Positions 41,814 to 50,616 of a stretch of DNA of 64,000 nucleotides are shown here, one piece after another. The DNA is from Aliiglaciecola lipolytica (GTDB taxonomy: Bacteria; Pseudomonadota; Gammaproteobacteria; Enterobacterales; Alteromonadaceae), in NCBI RefSeq assembly GCF_018860635.1, contig NZ_JAHKPT010000004.1, positions 363,617 to 427,616 on the forward strand, given 5' to 3'. Within the stretch, counting starts at the first letter, position 1. Every line of letters starts with the position of its first letter. A program made the position numbers and the translations under genes. Under the pieces are notes generated by a model. It was given only the letters and a program-made list of their open reading frames with translations, had not been told where the DNA came from and made no database searches.

Positions 41814-44800
41814 TTGCATTTATGGATTAGCCTAGCTCTTTTTTTTGGGATAGTAGCAAATGCCTATTCTTCGAGCGCCAAGGAAGCGTTGCTATCTAAA
41901 CGTACTTTAAGTACCCAAGATGGCTTATCACAAATAACCGTATACGATATTGAGCAAGATTTAGATGGCTATATTTGGCTGGCGACTCAAAAAGGAATAG
42001 ACAGATTTGACGGTTATTCTTTCGTCAACTTTGCTCAAACGGCAACGACGAAAAATGGCTTACTTTCTACTCGTATTAACGATCTTGAACTTAATCACGA
42101 GAATGGCAATTTATGGTTGGCTACCACCAGTGGATTGCATCGCTTCAATAATGCATTAGGAAAAATGGAAGATATTCTCCTCTCATCCAATCCAGGAGAG
42201 GACTATCAACGAGTCACAGCTTTACATTTTGACCAAAATAACGATTTATGGCTCGAAGCGGACTCGAAGCTATTTACTAAAGCAAATTTATCCGAAAGCT
42301 TCAGTGAAGTTAATATGCCCAACTCACCGGCGATGTTAACCATATATGAAATTGTATCTGATCAGCAAAATATACTGTATTTCGCTACTAATGCTGGTGT
42401 ATTTAGGCTAGATACCCGATCGCAAAAATGGCTACCCACTCTACTGAGTGATGTTTTGGTATGGTCAGTATTTATCGACTCAAACCAAAACCTTTGGGTT
42501 GGCACAAATGGTAAAGGTCTTTTTCATTATACCTTTGACGCTAATTATGAGCCGGTTACAAAGCAACACTTTTCCAAAGAGCAAGGTCTTTCACATAATA
42601 TCGTTAACGATATCGAACAAACAAAATCAGGTGAAGTATGGGTAGCCACTAACTCTGGCCTAAATATTTTTTCAGATGTGAAAAATGGACAAGCACTTAC
42701 TCCAATCCAAACTTCAAACGCTGATTCAGACAGTAAATCGAAAATTAACAGCTTGTTCATAGATGCCTCTGATCAAGTTCTATATGGCACTTTAGTTAGC
42801 GGATTTAGTGTGGTTTCACCCCAATCTTTACTCTTTCAAAGAGTCGCTATAGACAACAATAAAGTTATCTTTGCAGCAGAAGTAGATAATCAAGGAACAC
42901 TCTGGGCGACCTCCCCTGAAGGTCTTTGGAAGATCGAAGCAAACTTAAGTTCCAGTACGTTGGTCAATTTTGAAAAAGATGACATTAATGAAGGTACGAG
43001 CAATATTTTATTAGGAACCCATTATTCAGCTGCAAATGACATGTTATGGATAGGCACACGAGTAGGATTAGCACGTCTTAACGACAGTAAAAATGGTGTA
43101 TCGAGTATTGGTTTAAATGGCATCCCTATTTACTCAATAGAAAACGACGAACAAGGAAATCTTTATTTAGGTACGGTATCTAATGGCATGTATCACTATA
43201 ACCCTAATACCTTTGAAATTATTCATCACTACGAAGCCGACAGAGTTTTAGGTATTCATGTTAGTGGACCGGATAAAGTTTGGTTAGCAACGCCGAAAGG
43301 ATTAATAAAAGTCAATCCACTTGAAAAAACCCAACTGAATTATAAACATGATAATAACAACCCTAATTCTTTACCTAGCGACTCTTTACCTGGAAATTAT
43401 ATTTCGTGGATATCTAGCAAATCTAACAACCAGTATTTAGTGGCAGTGAATTCTAAAGGTTTGTTTAATATGACCGAAGATGAAACAACAGGTAAATTGC
43501 ACTTTACTGAGCTGTTTCCAACCAGTTCGTTAAAAGATGCTTCAATAGCCGCTATTGTAAAAGATCAGCAGAAAAATTTTTGGGTTAGCAGTATCAAAGG
43601 GATAGCTAAAATAGCAGCAGACTATTCTAGTTTAGAATTTTACGACAGTACTGATGGAACTGCTAAAGGCGGCTATTTTATTGGTGGTAAATCGATTAAC
43701 TCAAACGGTCGTATCTTTTTTGCTGGTTCAGACGGTTTAACCCATTTTCACCCAGACGAAATTGTCAGGCCTAAAGTAAACCCAAGGTTAAATCTTACAC
43801 ATATCGATATCTTAAATGAACATTTAGGTAGCCGCAAAATTAATACAACTAACGATCCCTTATCAACGCTCAAAGATTTGTCTTTGGCGTTAGAGGATAG
43901 TGACATAGTCGTCACATTTGAATTTGCTGCAACTGAATTGGTCGCCCCAGAGAAAATAAAATATGCCCATAGATTAATAGGTTTTAATTCTCTATGGCAG
44001 GAGCTAAAAAGCAACAAACGCTCAATAACCTATACATCACTAGCTGCTGGTCATTATGTACTTGAAATAAAAGCCACGAATAGATACGGAGAATGGTTAG
44101 CAGATCATGTATCCATGGACATAGAGGTTTCACCACCTTGGTATTTGTCAAATGTGGCTTTGATACTTTGGATAATATTGGCACTTCTGAGTATCTATTT
44201 ATATGCCCGCTGGCGCTCTTACAGCCTTTATTTGCGTTCACAGCATTTAGCCAATGAAGTCACCAATAAAACACGGGATTTAGCCCTGGCTAACGACAAA
44301 TTGCGTAAGTTATCTGATTTAGACCCACTGACTAATATATTTAATCGCAGAGGCTTTACCCACGCAGCCAAAAAGCAACTGGCTGAATATAATGAAAGTA
44401 GCAATAACAGTAAAAATAACGCTAACAAAGTTTTCAGTATCGTTTTATTCGATATTGATTTTTTCAAAAATATAAATGATACATATGGCCATGACGTAGG
44501 AGATGAAGTGTTGATTGCGATATCTCAAAAAATTCAAAACTCGTTAGGTGTTGATGACAAACTAGGCCGCTGGGGAGGCGAAGAATTTATTGCATTGATT
44601 CACACTGACAACATTGAAATTGCCTTTAAAATAGCAGAGAGAGTAAGAAGTCAGGTCGCCGATTTCACCCTCAACGGCACAGCTGAAAAAATTCAAATAA
44701 CACTTTCTGGTGGTTTAGCTGTCGTGCAAGCCGACAACGATTTAACTCGCAGCATTAAGGAAGCCGACACCTTGCTTTTTCAAGCAAAAGAAAATGGTAG

Positions 44801-44831
44801 AAATCAAATTGCCTATAAACATACAAGCTAG
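41814..44831 (+). CDS. Membrane two-component-type sensor diguanylate cyclase
   Basis: 1005 residues. A signal peptide is followed by a periplasmic seven-bladed double propeller of reg_prop repeats (about 40-690, many LWLAT / NLWVGTNGKGL units), a Y_Y_Y domain (about 700-790), one membrane helix (about 785-800, ALILWIILALLSIYLYA), a coiled segment and a GGDEF domain (about 840-1000) with FDIDFFKNINDTYGHDVGD and active-site GGEEF near 921. The RxxD inhibitory site is absent (GVDD instead). I accept the TTG start at 41814 with AGGAAGG eight bases upstream. It makes c-di-GMP in response to an unknown ligand. Confidence 0.88.
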   Translation: MHLWISLALFFGIVANAYSSSAKEALLSKRTLSTQDGLSQITVYDIEQDLDGYIWLATQKGIDRFDGYSFVNFAQTATTKNGLLSTRINDLELNHENGNLWLATTSGLHRFNNALGKMEDILLSSNPGEDYQRVTALHFDQNNDLWLEADSKLFTKANLSESFSEVNMPNSPAMLTIYEIVSDQQNILYFATNAGVFRLDTRSQKWLPTLLSDVLVWSVFIDSNQNLWVGTNGKGLFHYTFDANYEPVTKQHFSKEQGLSHNIVNDIEQTKSGEVWVATNSGLNIFSDVKNGQALTPIQTSNADSDSKSKINSLFIDASDQVLYGTLVSGFSVVSPQSLLFQRVAIDNNKVIFAAEVDNQGTLWATSPEGLWKIEANLSSSTLVNFEKDDINEGTSNILLGTHYSAANDMLWIGTRVGLARLNDSKNGVSSIGLNGIPIYSIENDEQGNLYLGTVSNGMYHYNPNTFEIIHHYEADRVLGIHVSGPDKVWLATPKGLIKVNPLEKTQLNYKHDNNNPNSLPSDSLPGNYISWISSKSNNQYLVAVNSKGLFNMTEDETTGKLHFTELFPTSSLKDASIAAIVKDQQKNFWVSSIKGIAKIAADYSSLEFYDSTDGTAKGGYFIGGKSINSNGRIFFAGSDGLTHFHPDEIVRPKVNPRLNLTHIDILNEHLGSRKINTTNDPLSTLKDLSLALEDSDIVVTFEFAATELVAPEKIKYAHRLIGFNSLWQELKSNKRSITYTSLAAGHYVLEIKATNRYGEWLADHVSMDIEVSPPWYLSNVALILWIILALLSIYLYARWRSYSLYLRSQHLANEVTNKTRDLALANDKLRKLSDLDPLTNIFNRRGFTHAAKKQLAEYNESSNNSKNNANKVFSIVLFDIDFFKNINDTYGHDVGDEVLIAISQKIQNSLGVDDKLGRWGGEEFIALIHTDNIEIAFKIAERVRSQVADFTLNGTAEKIQITLSGGLAVVQADNDLTRSIKEADTLLFQAKENGRNQIAYKHTS

Positions 44832-44880
44832 TTTTGTAAGCGCTATAGGACGAATGTGCCTGAAATCGATGATTTTTACA

Positions 44881-45204
44881 TTAATTAAAAGCGACTATTG
44901 ACCTAAACGGCAACCTCATTAACATAGCGTAACTAGTGTATAAAATAATGCAGCCAAGTAACGTACAAAATAGGGTTTTGCTTGTGGATGAATCTGTTTT
45001 TGTTCGTGAAATTAAAAACCAAAGCATAAGTGAATACATCATTATCTCACCTACCCCTTTAAAAAATAAAAACTGACTTGATGTACTACTCGTCCAGAAT
45101 TGGACAGGCATATCTTTGAGAAACAAGGTCCAAAGCAATTGATAGACAATCGCCAGCGGAATAAAACAAATACACATCGTTTTCCAAAAACTAAATAGCC
45201 TCAT
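44881..45204 (-). CDS. Hypothetical membrane protein
   Basis: 107 residues from ATG 45204; the frame is open for 17 more codons. Three hydrophobic helices (ICFIPLAIVYQLLWTLFL, EIMMYSLMLWFLIS and LFCTLLGCIILYTSYAML). Not recognised. It lies tail-to-tail with the diguanylate cyclase and 150 bp from the next gene. Confidence 0.5.
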   Translation of the reverse strand: MRLFSFWKTMCICFIPLAIVYQLLWTLFLKDMPVQFWTSSTSSQFLFFKGVGEIMMYSLMLWFLISRTKTDSSTSKTLFCTLLGCIILYTSYAMLMRLPFRSIVAFN

Positions 45205-45274
45205 ACTTGCTCTTTGATACCATTTAGTTAATGTGCTTTGCGAAGCGCTCCTCAAACTGGATAATAAAACGACT

Positions 45275-45301
45275 CAGCGCCACTCCTTTAGAAGTGGCGC
45301 T
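45275..45301 (-). terminator. Hairpin after the DUF1428 gene
   Basis: AGCGCCACT...AGTGGCGCT, a nine-base perfect stem around CCTTTAGA, about 55 bp past the stop at 45355. The T-run is weak, so it may be a partial terminator. Confidence 0.55.
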
Positions 45302-45354
45302 GGTTACTGCATTCCTCATGCTTACTTTGCACTTATGTTAACTATTTCTCGACG

Positions 45355-45708
45355 TTATTCTTCTAAAATAACTTCGAAGCCGCCATATATTAAACGCTTG
45401 CCATCAAAAGGCATTGGGTTTTGCTCTGGGTCCATCCTAGGGTCGTTCATAATTGCTTCCCAACCGGCATCACGAACTTCCTTTGTTGGCCATACAACAG
45501 ATGAAAACACGACAGTTTCATCTTTGCTACACTTCACTGCAATTGGGAAGGATGTAATATCACCATCAGGAACGTTATCTCCCCAACTTTCAGTAATTTT
45601 CAATGCTCCGTGATCTTTGAAAACGAGCGCAGATAACTTCGCATGTTCAATATATTTTTCTTTATTTACAGTTGGTACAGCGGCAACAAACCCATCGACA
45701 TAAGACAT
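45355..45708 (-). CDS. DUF1428 family protein
   Basis: 117 residues. Family marks are the start YVDGFVAAVPTVNKEKYIEHA, LKITESWGDNVPDG, VVFSSVVWPTKEVRDAGWEAIM and the end PFDGKRLIYGGFEVIL. The fold is a dimeric ferredoxin-like barrel related to YbaA; no reaction is known. It is cytosolic and monocistronic. It may be the first (outermost) gene before the cassette array, but no attC was found next to it. Confidence 0.85.
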   Translation of the reverse strand: MSYVDGFVAAVPTVNKEKYIEHAKLSALVFKDHGALKITESWGDNVPDGDITSFPIAVKCSKDETVVFSSVVWPTKEVRDAGWEAIMNDPRMDPEQNPMPFDGKRLIYGGFEVILEE

Positions 45709-45913
45709 ATATTATTCCTTGTATACTTTATAGGTTGAAAATTTACATAACGAGCCTGTAGAAAAAAGGTAATTTTGTTTGTGCATTTCCTACTTCTCTG
45801 TTTATTTTTTAACTTTATCTACTTTGCCTTGAACATCTAGATTTTTCAATTCTATAAATATGAATTGGGGTTAATTTTACACTCACCTGCTTTATCATTT
45901 TTAGGGATTGATT

Positions 45914-46573
45914 TTAGCCAGCTTGCGCAGGGCTATTGGAGCGCATAAGCATTGCCACACCTAACCAAGAGAACCATAATATTTGGCTCAAACCAAATAT
46001 TTCTGTCAGTACTTCTGCAGGATAAATAGTGAGAATACCAACAGTACCAATAAATAAACCAAAGCAATTTAATAATTTAGGTAGATCACCAGTTTTTAAA
46101 CCTGCAATACTCAATAACAGAACCCATAATCCTCCTACGACTTCGTTACCTCCCCCTAACCCTTCAACTACGGTATTAATAACAACCCAAAGCGTCATTG
46201 CTTGCTCTGGGTTTTTGACGGACAAATCAATTACAGCCCCTAATCCTACGTTTGCAATCATTCCACTTGCTATGACAAGGCCAACCCAAATAATACCGAA
46301 AGCTGTGGCTATTTGTGATAAAACAGGGACTTTAGTGTGCATCCGTTGATGGATTGCTAAAACTAATACAGCCAGAAAAACACCAAAGACAACATACATA
46401 GCTAAATTCACTACCGATAAAACCACTTGATTATTCGTTAGAAAGATAAACTTCAGTGTATCATCTGAACTGACTGGGTAATCCCAAAACCCGCCATAAA
46501 AAATAAAAGCTGATATGTAAATAGCAGCCTCAAAAAGTGCTGCAACGCCCGCCAATTTTTGTAATTTATTCAC
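45914..46573 (-). CDS. DUF4386-like polytopic membrane protein
   Basis: 219 residues with six to seven helices. The pattern KLQKLAGVAALFEAAIYISAFIFYG, a pair of helices around HQRMHTKVPVLSQIATAFGIIW and GGLWVLLLSIAGLKTGDLPKLLN resembles DUF4386-type proteins. No catalytic motif is visible. Function unknown. It follows DUF1428 at 205 bp on the same strand without clear coupling. Confidence 0.6.
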   Translation of the reverse strand: MNKLQKLAGVAALFEAAIYISAFIFYGGFWDYPVSSDDTLKFIFLTNNQVVLSVVNLAMYVVFGVFLAVLVLAIHQRMHTKVPVLSQIATAFGIIWVGLVIASGMIANVGLGAVIDLSVKNPEQAMTLWVVINTVVEGLGGGNEVVGGLWVLLLSIAGLKTGDLPKLLNCFGLFIGTVGILTIYPAEVLTEIFGLSQILWFSWLGVAMLMRSNSPAQAG

Positions 46574-46952
46574 GACTCTATCCTTGATTAGAAAAATTTG
46601 AATTTACCTAAAAGAATAATTATTAACGAATTTAATATGTAACAAAAGCTAACTTTTTAAACGGGGAAAACCCGAACGTTTTTCCACAGATTTGTCCTTT
46701 CGGCCATACTTACATATGCAACTTTGTCTTAGCAAATGACGTAACAAACAGCCTTACCGAAATACACGTAGAGGGCACAGCTGCTTTATCTTGACGCTAG
46801 ATAGGTGGGTACTCATTTCCTGAAGAAAAAGGAAAACGCAATGAGTGTTCAGAAATTTAAAGTAATGCGAATCTCATCGTATGACTAATGCACCAATAAA
46901 CTGAGGAAAAAAGCGCTAGTCAGTGATTTAATTTGTTTGTTATAACCACAGG
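46574..46952. other. Gap containing a degenerate attC-like site
   Basis: 379 bp without a gene. The left part shows nothing definite; the right part carries the candidate at 46884-46945. Confidence 0.4.
46884..46945 (-). repeat. Degenerate attC-like site (leftmost in array)
   Basis: CTAATGCACCAATAAAC ... TTGTTTGTTATAAC on the + strand matches the layout ATGCGCCCCAATAAAC ... TGTTTGTTAAC of the relic at 36873, and lies directly 3' of the gene at 46953. No good stem remains. Confidence 0.4.
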
Positions 46953-47465
46953 TTAAATAGCCTTACGCATTCTATCTATTAATTCAAAACATGCCTGATA
47001 CAGTAAGATTTCCATGTCTTCCTTATGGTAAAGGGGGCTCCAACGAAATAGACCTTTAAGACTAAACTGTTTAGCTATAAATTCACCCCATGTAACGGAT
47101 TTAGAAACGCTGAACATTTTAATTGTCTTATTTTGCTTAAGATTATAAAGCCGCGACACTAACTTAATTTTGGGACGCCAAAATATAGGTAGACCAACGG
47201 TTCCAAAATTTATGGAAAATGCATCACCGCCATGTAAACTAACTATAACAACATCCAAACCAACATCTGATTTTTTAGGTTCTTGGATAGATGAAATACG
47301 CTCAAGACAAAAAATCTCTTCGAGCTTTTGGTGAATATGATCTTGTAGTGAATTGCCCGTTATGGAAAAAAATGACTCTATTTTGGAAAGATTGCTATCA
47401 TTTACCACTGCTATCGAGCCTAGGTATACATTTGGCTTTTCAGAGCTAAACCAATCGAAGAGCAT
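46953..47465 (-). CDS. Hypothetical cassette protein
   Basis: 170 residues, not recognised. No signal peptide. Beta-rich centre (VYLGSIAVVNDSNLSKIESF, VGLDVVIVSLHGGDAFSIN, GLPIFWRPKIKLVSRL) and a helical C-terminus (MEILLYQACFELIDRMRKA). It is bracketed by an attC-like site on each side (46884 and 47482), so I read it as one cassette. Confidence 0.6.
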   Translation of the reverse strand: MLFDWFSSEKPNVYLGSIAVVNDSNLSKIESFFSITGNSLQDHIHQKLEEIFCLERISSIQEPKKSDVGLDVVIVSLHGGDAFSINFGTVGLPIFWRPKIKLVSRLYNLKQNKTIKMFSVSKSVTWGEFIAKQFSLKGLFRWSPLYHKEDMEILLYQACFELIDRMRKAI

Positions 47466-47481
47466 TCTAAAACTCCTTTTT

Positions 47482-47535
47482 GCATAAACGCCGCCATAAA
47501 CGGTTACCGGCCCGCTTTTAATGGCCTTATTAAGC
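47482..47535 (-). repeat. attC-like site
   Basis: 54 bp: CATAAACGCCGCC ... GGCCTTATTAAG on +. It shares ATAAACGCCGCCATAA with the site at 55081. It contains the 47530 stop codon, the position expected for a cassette 3' end. Confidence 0.55.
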
Positions 47536-47715
47536 TTTATTTCTGAAATAACAAATTGCTAAAATGATAGAAACAAACACATGTGGAATAGTCGCTAAAG
47601 TAAATATAATGTCTGGATAAAACAACACCAATTCAATTTTATTGAGATACTGGAACATATAGCCGACTGCAACAATACCTAATACCAAAGACAATATAGT
47701 AGTTAATAAATACAC
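47530..47715 (-). CDS. Small hydrophobic protein
   Basis: 61 residues with two membrane helices (TILSLVLGIVAVGYMFQYL and IIFTLATIPHVFVSIILAICYF). The GTG start is poorly supported. Not recognised. Its stop lies within an attC-like site, as for other cassettes. Confidence 0.5.
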   Translation of the reverse strand: MYLLTTILSLVLGIVAVGYMFQYLNKIELVLFYPDIIFTLATIPHVFVSIILAICYFRNKA

Positions 47716-47727
47716 TCTAGTATTTTG

Positions 47728-47926
47728 TTAAGGTCTATTATTGGCGATTAAACTACAAAGCTTAAATTGATAAAGATAAATATATGCTATTGCAACTGAG
47801 ACGAGTAAACACGGAACAATCATTAGCGGTGTAATTAAAACAAACCAACCCTATAGAACAAATGATTCCAGCTAGTATCGCCGGAAAAATTAATCGTATC
47901 CTCAAAATGTGCGCAAATTTATCCAC
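47728..47926 (-). pseudogene. Frameshifted small membrane protein
   Basis: GTG at 47926 follows GGGGGAGG and starts VDKFAHILRIRLIFPAILAG; after a GGG run near 47848 the hydrophobic sequence continues only in another frame, GWFVLITPLMIVPCLLVSVA, ending at TAA 47728. Removing one base joins both into a 65-residue two-helix protein. Cassette gene broken by a one-base indel, or a base-calling error in the G-run. Confidence 0.55.
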
Positions 47927-48002
47927 AAAGCCTCCCCCCTCAAATAAGCGGCTGACACGCCTTTTGCGAAAGACCGAGTTGATTGGTTTATTATAATGCA
48001 GA

Positions 48003-48224
48003 TTACTCGTCATCTTTTAAGATTGGTGCAATTATTAAGTAGAGTATGAAGCTTGCCCAACTCACAAAAAAAGTAGCAAATAACCAGAGTAGCTTTTCTT
48101 TTTTCCCCACTTTATTCGACTTTCCTATTACAAATAAAGGGATCAACCAAACAACGATAATAACTAACAATAGCGGAAACCAACTAATCAAAATTGCTGA
48201 AATATTTGACTGACTCTCATACAT
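48003..48224 (-). CDS. Small membrane protein, superinfection-immunity-like
   Basis: 73 residues with two helices (SAILISWFPLLLVIIVVWLIPLFVI and KLLWLFATFFVSWASFILYLI) linked by a basic loop (GKSNKVGKKEKLL). This two-helix layout resembles phage superinfection-immunity (Imm) and related small proteins; the resemblance is general. AAGGAGATTTC precedes the ATG. It is a single-gene cassette bounded on the right by the attC-like site at 48243. Confidence 0.6.
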   Translation of the reverse strand: MYESQSNISAILISWFPLLLVIIVVWLIPLFVIGKSNKVGKKEKLLWLFATFFVSWASFILYLIIAPILKDDE

Positions 48225-48242
48225 TTACGAAATCTCCTTGTG

Positions 48243-48302
48243 TCATAACGATAATAGCTGAACTTTTGAACGCAGTAACTGCTAACACTTTTTTGTTAGG
48301 CT
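48243..48302 (-). repeat. attC-like site
   Basis: 60 bp from CATAACG to GTTAGGC; GTTAGGC fits the G-TTRRRY core exactly. It joins the DUF998 gene stop to the start region of the next cassette. Confidence 0.6.
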
Positions 48303-48904
48303 TTAGCTACCACGCAGAGAGAATAAACAAACAACCATAGAATCTGAAAGCCGTAGCTGAGCCTTTGATGGAGCCCAGGAACAGTTTTTATTTTAAATGC
48401 TTTAGCTAATCTATAGGAAAAATAAAAACAACCCAAAACACACACAACCGAAAAAACTCGAAGTGGCAACGGATAATAGCTGGAAAAGGCAACGATTAGC
48501 GGAGCAATGATGAATGAAACGAGCATTATTAGCCCTGACCATGAGTGAATTTTACAGCTTTTAGAAGGATACTGTGTATATGCGTCGGCATCCATCGGAA
48601 AAAAACCACATACCCAAGTACAAATGCCATGAACAATAACCATTACACCTATTGCTACAGTTGGTAGATGCGCCTGAAATGCAATGATTAAGTAATATCC
48701 AAAAACAACGAGCAACGCCCCTAATGGATAGTTATTAATTGCAGGAGACAGTTTTTGAGTAGGACTATCAAAAGCGCCTAGTTCGCTACAAAATTGCTTT
48801 AAATGGCTATAGTTTGGATAAAACCGAGAAGCAATATAAATACCTATAACTATCCATACTGAAGCAATAATCCCTGCGTAAGAAAAAATAACGTCCAAAT
48901 CCAA
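48296..48904 (-). CDS. DUF998 family membrane protein
   Basis: 202 residues with six helices. DUF998 marks are the first helix GIIASVWIVIGIYIASRFYP followed by SELGAFDSPTQKLSPAINNYPLG, the region CTWVCGFFPMDAD and SCKIHSWSGLIMLVSF. Function unknown. Its stop overlaps the attC-like site at 48243 and a short one (48918-48955) precedes it, so it is a cassette gene. Confidence 0.8.
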   Translation of the reverse strand: MDLDVIFSYAGIIASVWIVIGIYIASRFYPNYSHLKQFCSELGAFDSPTQKLSPAINNYPLGALLVVFGYYLIIAFQAHLPTVAIGVMVIVHGICTWVCGFFPMDADAYTQYPSKSCKIHSWSGLIMLVSFIIAPLIVAFSSYYPLPLRVFSVVCVLGCFYFSYRLAKAFKIKTVPGLHQRLSYGFQILWLFVYSLCVVAKA

Positions 48905-48917
48905 TTCCTCCTTGAAA

Positions 48918-48955
48918 AACTAACGTAAACTGTCTGACTGACTCGTATTGTTATA
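48918..48955 (-). repeat. Short attC-like site
   Basis: CTAACGTAAACTG...TTGTTATAAT on + between the stop of 48957 and the start of DUF998. It has both core-like ends but only a short middle, near the lower size limit. Confidence 0.4.
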
Positions 48956-48956
48956 A

Positions 48957-49388
48957 TTATGGTAACGCAGCAACTATCTCAACTTCTAGCAAGTGAGATT
49001 TGCTCCAGAGTCCTTTAACCTCAACCCAAGTTGAAGATGGATATTTACCGTTAAAGTGAGCCTTTCGCGTTGCAATAGCAGCCCTCAACCCTTCAATATC
49101 TGTAGTGAAGATAACCTCTTTTACAATTGCATCCATACCAACACCATAGTCAGCCAACATTTTCTTGATGTTAGTATAAATGTCATCTATTTGCCCATCA
49201 AAAGTAGTCTTTTCGCTAGTGATACCTGAGACATATAAAGTGTTGCCATGTTTCACCACTTGCGAGTAGCCAGTTTCATTTTCCCAAGGGAAATAACTTT
49301 TTCTTTCGATGGATTTGTTTGTATTGACGCACCCTAAAAGAAAGAGCGAACTAGATAAACACACTATTATTCTGGTTAAATTTAGCAA
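48957..49388 (-). CDS. RidA (YjgF) family lipoprotein
   Basis: 143 residues from TTG 49388, preceded by AGGAG; the frame is open further left only through the attC-like site. The N-terminus IVCLSSSLFLLGCVN is a lipoprotein signal with lipobox LLGC. The rest is a RidA fold (SYFPWENETGYSQVVKHGNTLYVSG, then VVKEVIFTTDIEGL and YPSSTWVEVKGL). Cytosolic RidA deaminates reactive imines; here the arginine usual in the R-x-C motif region is not seen, and export makes that role uncertain. Single-gene cassette. Confidence 0.75.
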   Translation of the reverse strand: MLNLTRIIVCLSSSLFLLGCVNTNKSIERKSYFPWENETGYSQVVKHGNTLYVSGITSEKTTFDGQIDDIYTNIKKMLADYGVGMDAIVKEVIFTTDIEGLRAAIATRKAHFNGKYPSSTWVEVKGLWSKSHLLEVEIVAALP

Positions 49389-49417
49389 TTGAACTCCTAT
49401 AATATGCAGTAAATATG

Positions 49418-49520
49418 ACGTCCGGCTAAGCTGCCGAACGGGACTGATAGTTTTTTTCGAGTGTAGCGGAAAAGCACAAACTAGCAATGTAGTGGAGGTC
49501 GGTTTGAGCCGATTGTTATC
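49418..49520 (-). repeat. attC-like site, about 100 bp
   Basis: ACGTCCGGCTAAGC ... GCCGATTGTTATC on +. Contains the inverted pair GATAGTTT / AAACTAGC near the centre. Its minus-strand start ATAACAATCGGCTCAAACCGA closely resembles classical attC ends. Confidence 0.6.
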
Positions 49521-49523
49521 GAT

Positions 49524-49913
49524 TTATTCATGACGCCCTTCATGATCCCAAAGTATAAAGGTTTGATTCTCTGTAGATGACATTGATTTTATGAGCCGTT
49601 CATTATTAAAAGTTGGAATATCTTGAAGGCGCCTCAGAAATTCACCGGCTCCAGTGGCCTCGCTAGGATAAGTTATAACTCCGTCTTTGGTTGCCAAATG
49701 CCACCACACATCCTCAACAAATGGACCTTCATCAGTTGTTTCCACCGCTACGCCAATAAGTTCATTCCAAGCAATAGACTGTGGTTCCTTTTCTGGCCAA
49801 TGTACCCACACATTTTTTTCGTCAAAACAAACCTTTATAGCGGCATAGGGGCTCTTTACACCTTGATTTTCGTCTTCTTTATTACTAAAGAGCGACGATA
49901 TCCATTTAATCAT
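49524..49913 (-). CDS. Hypothetical cassette protein
   Basis: 129 residues from ATG 49913 (AAGGAA upstream). Not recognised. Body: YAAIKVCFDEKNVWVHWPEK, then AWNELIGVAVETTDEGPFVEDVWWHL, pattern of a PH-like or YokE-type barrel that reads an input and compares it with a setting; catalytic residues not seen. It ends directly at the attC-like site at 49418-49520. Confidence 0.65.
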   Translation of the reverse strand: MIKWISSLFSNKEDENQGVKSPYAAIKVCFDEKNVWVHWPEKEPQSIAWNELIGVAVETTDEGPFVEDVWWHLATKDGVITYPSEATGAGEFLRRLQDIPTFNNERLIKSMSSTENQTFILWDHEGRHE

Positions 49914-49934
49914 TCGGAATTTCCTTATAGCCAT

Positions 49935-49976
49935 AACAGTTAAATGATGCGGTTACTATTAGCCGCATATTCATTT
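49935..49976 (-). repeat. Short attC-like spacer
   Basis: CCATAACAGTTAAATGATGCGG...CCGCATATTCATTTTC. Short stem ATGCGG / CCGCAT; attC ends are weak. It separates the GNAT cassette from the next gene. Confidence 0.35.
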
Positions 49977-50483
49977 TCACCCCTTTGCAGAAAAAGATTC
50001 ATGATAAGTAACAACTCCTTGAGATGCATCTCCTTGAAGCAACAAGGCTTGAAAATACTCCGGTGGTACATCAGGTAGCACCAAGCCCTCTGTAGGCTTG
50101 AAGCCAAAACGATGATAGTAACTTGGGTCTCCGAGCACAACACAACCTTTAGCTTTTATATTCTTTAGCACTTGAATAGCTGCATTCATGAGTTTCGAGC
50201 CAATACCTTTACACTGATTATTGGGAAGAACTGAGATTGGGCCCAAACCATACCAACTGTTGGCACCATCAGTAATAGTTACAGGAGAAAGCGCCACATG
50301 GCCTACGATATTGCCTTCATCTTCAGCAACAAGGGAAACCGATAACACACCAGATTCACGAAGTGCGTTAACAATAAACTGCTCCGTGTGATCGGTATGT
50401 GCTACATCAAGAAACGCTGCAACAGTAACATCATGGATACTTTGAACATCGCTTGATTGTTCTTTTCGGATACGAATACTCAA
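49977..50483 (-). CDS. GNAT family N-acetyltransferase (YhbS-like)
   Basis: 168 residues with the YhbS-type start IRIRKEQSSDVQSIHDVTVAAF, NIVGHVALSPVTI, the acetyl-CoA loop LPNNQCKGIGSKLMNAAIQV and CVVLGDPSYYHRFGF with EGLVLPDVPPEYFQALLL. Proteins of this group acetylate unknown small substrates or tRNA-linked targets. It lies between attC-like sites at 49935 and 50503, so it is a cassette gene. Confidence 0.88.
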   Translation of the reverse strand: MSIRIRKEQSSDVQSIHDVTVAAFLDVAHTDHTEQFIVNALRESGVLSVSLVAEDEGNIVGHVALSPVTITDGANSWYGLGPISVLPNNQCKGIGSKLMNAAIQVLKNIKAKGCVVLGDPSYYHRFGFKPTEGLVLPDVPPEYFQALLLQGDASQGVVTYHESFSAKG

Positions 50484-50502
50484 TCGGACATCTCCCAGAA
50501 GA

Positions 50503-50616
50503 TTAACGCTTCACATATGGAGCGCAAGCTTGTCGGCAAAAATTGGCGAAGATTGAGCCCCAGCCAACGAATATGCGTCCGCCGATGAAGGAACTCACTT
50601 GATTAACTTTGTTATG
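50503..50616 (-). repeat. attC-like site, 114 bp, strong stem
   Basis: TTAACGCTTCACATATGGAGCGCAAG... on +; GGAGCGCA pairs with TGCGTCC, and GCCAAC with GTCGGC-type sequence. Ends GATTAACTTTGTTATG. It shares AACGCTTCACATATGG with the site at 62463. Confidence 0.7.

Noticed and set aside
47762..48013. 83-codon frame as one gene
   Set aside because: Its start lies in a cassette junction and its end is out of frame with the hydrophobic continuation; replaced by the frameshifted gene 47728-47926.
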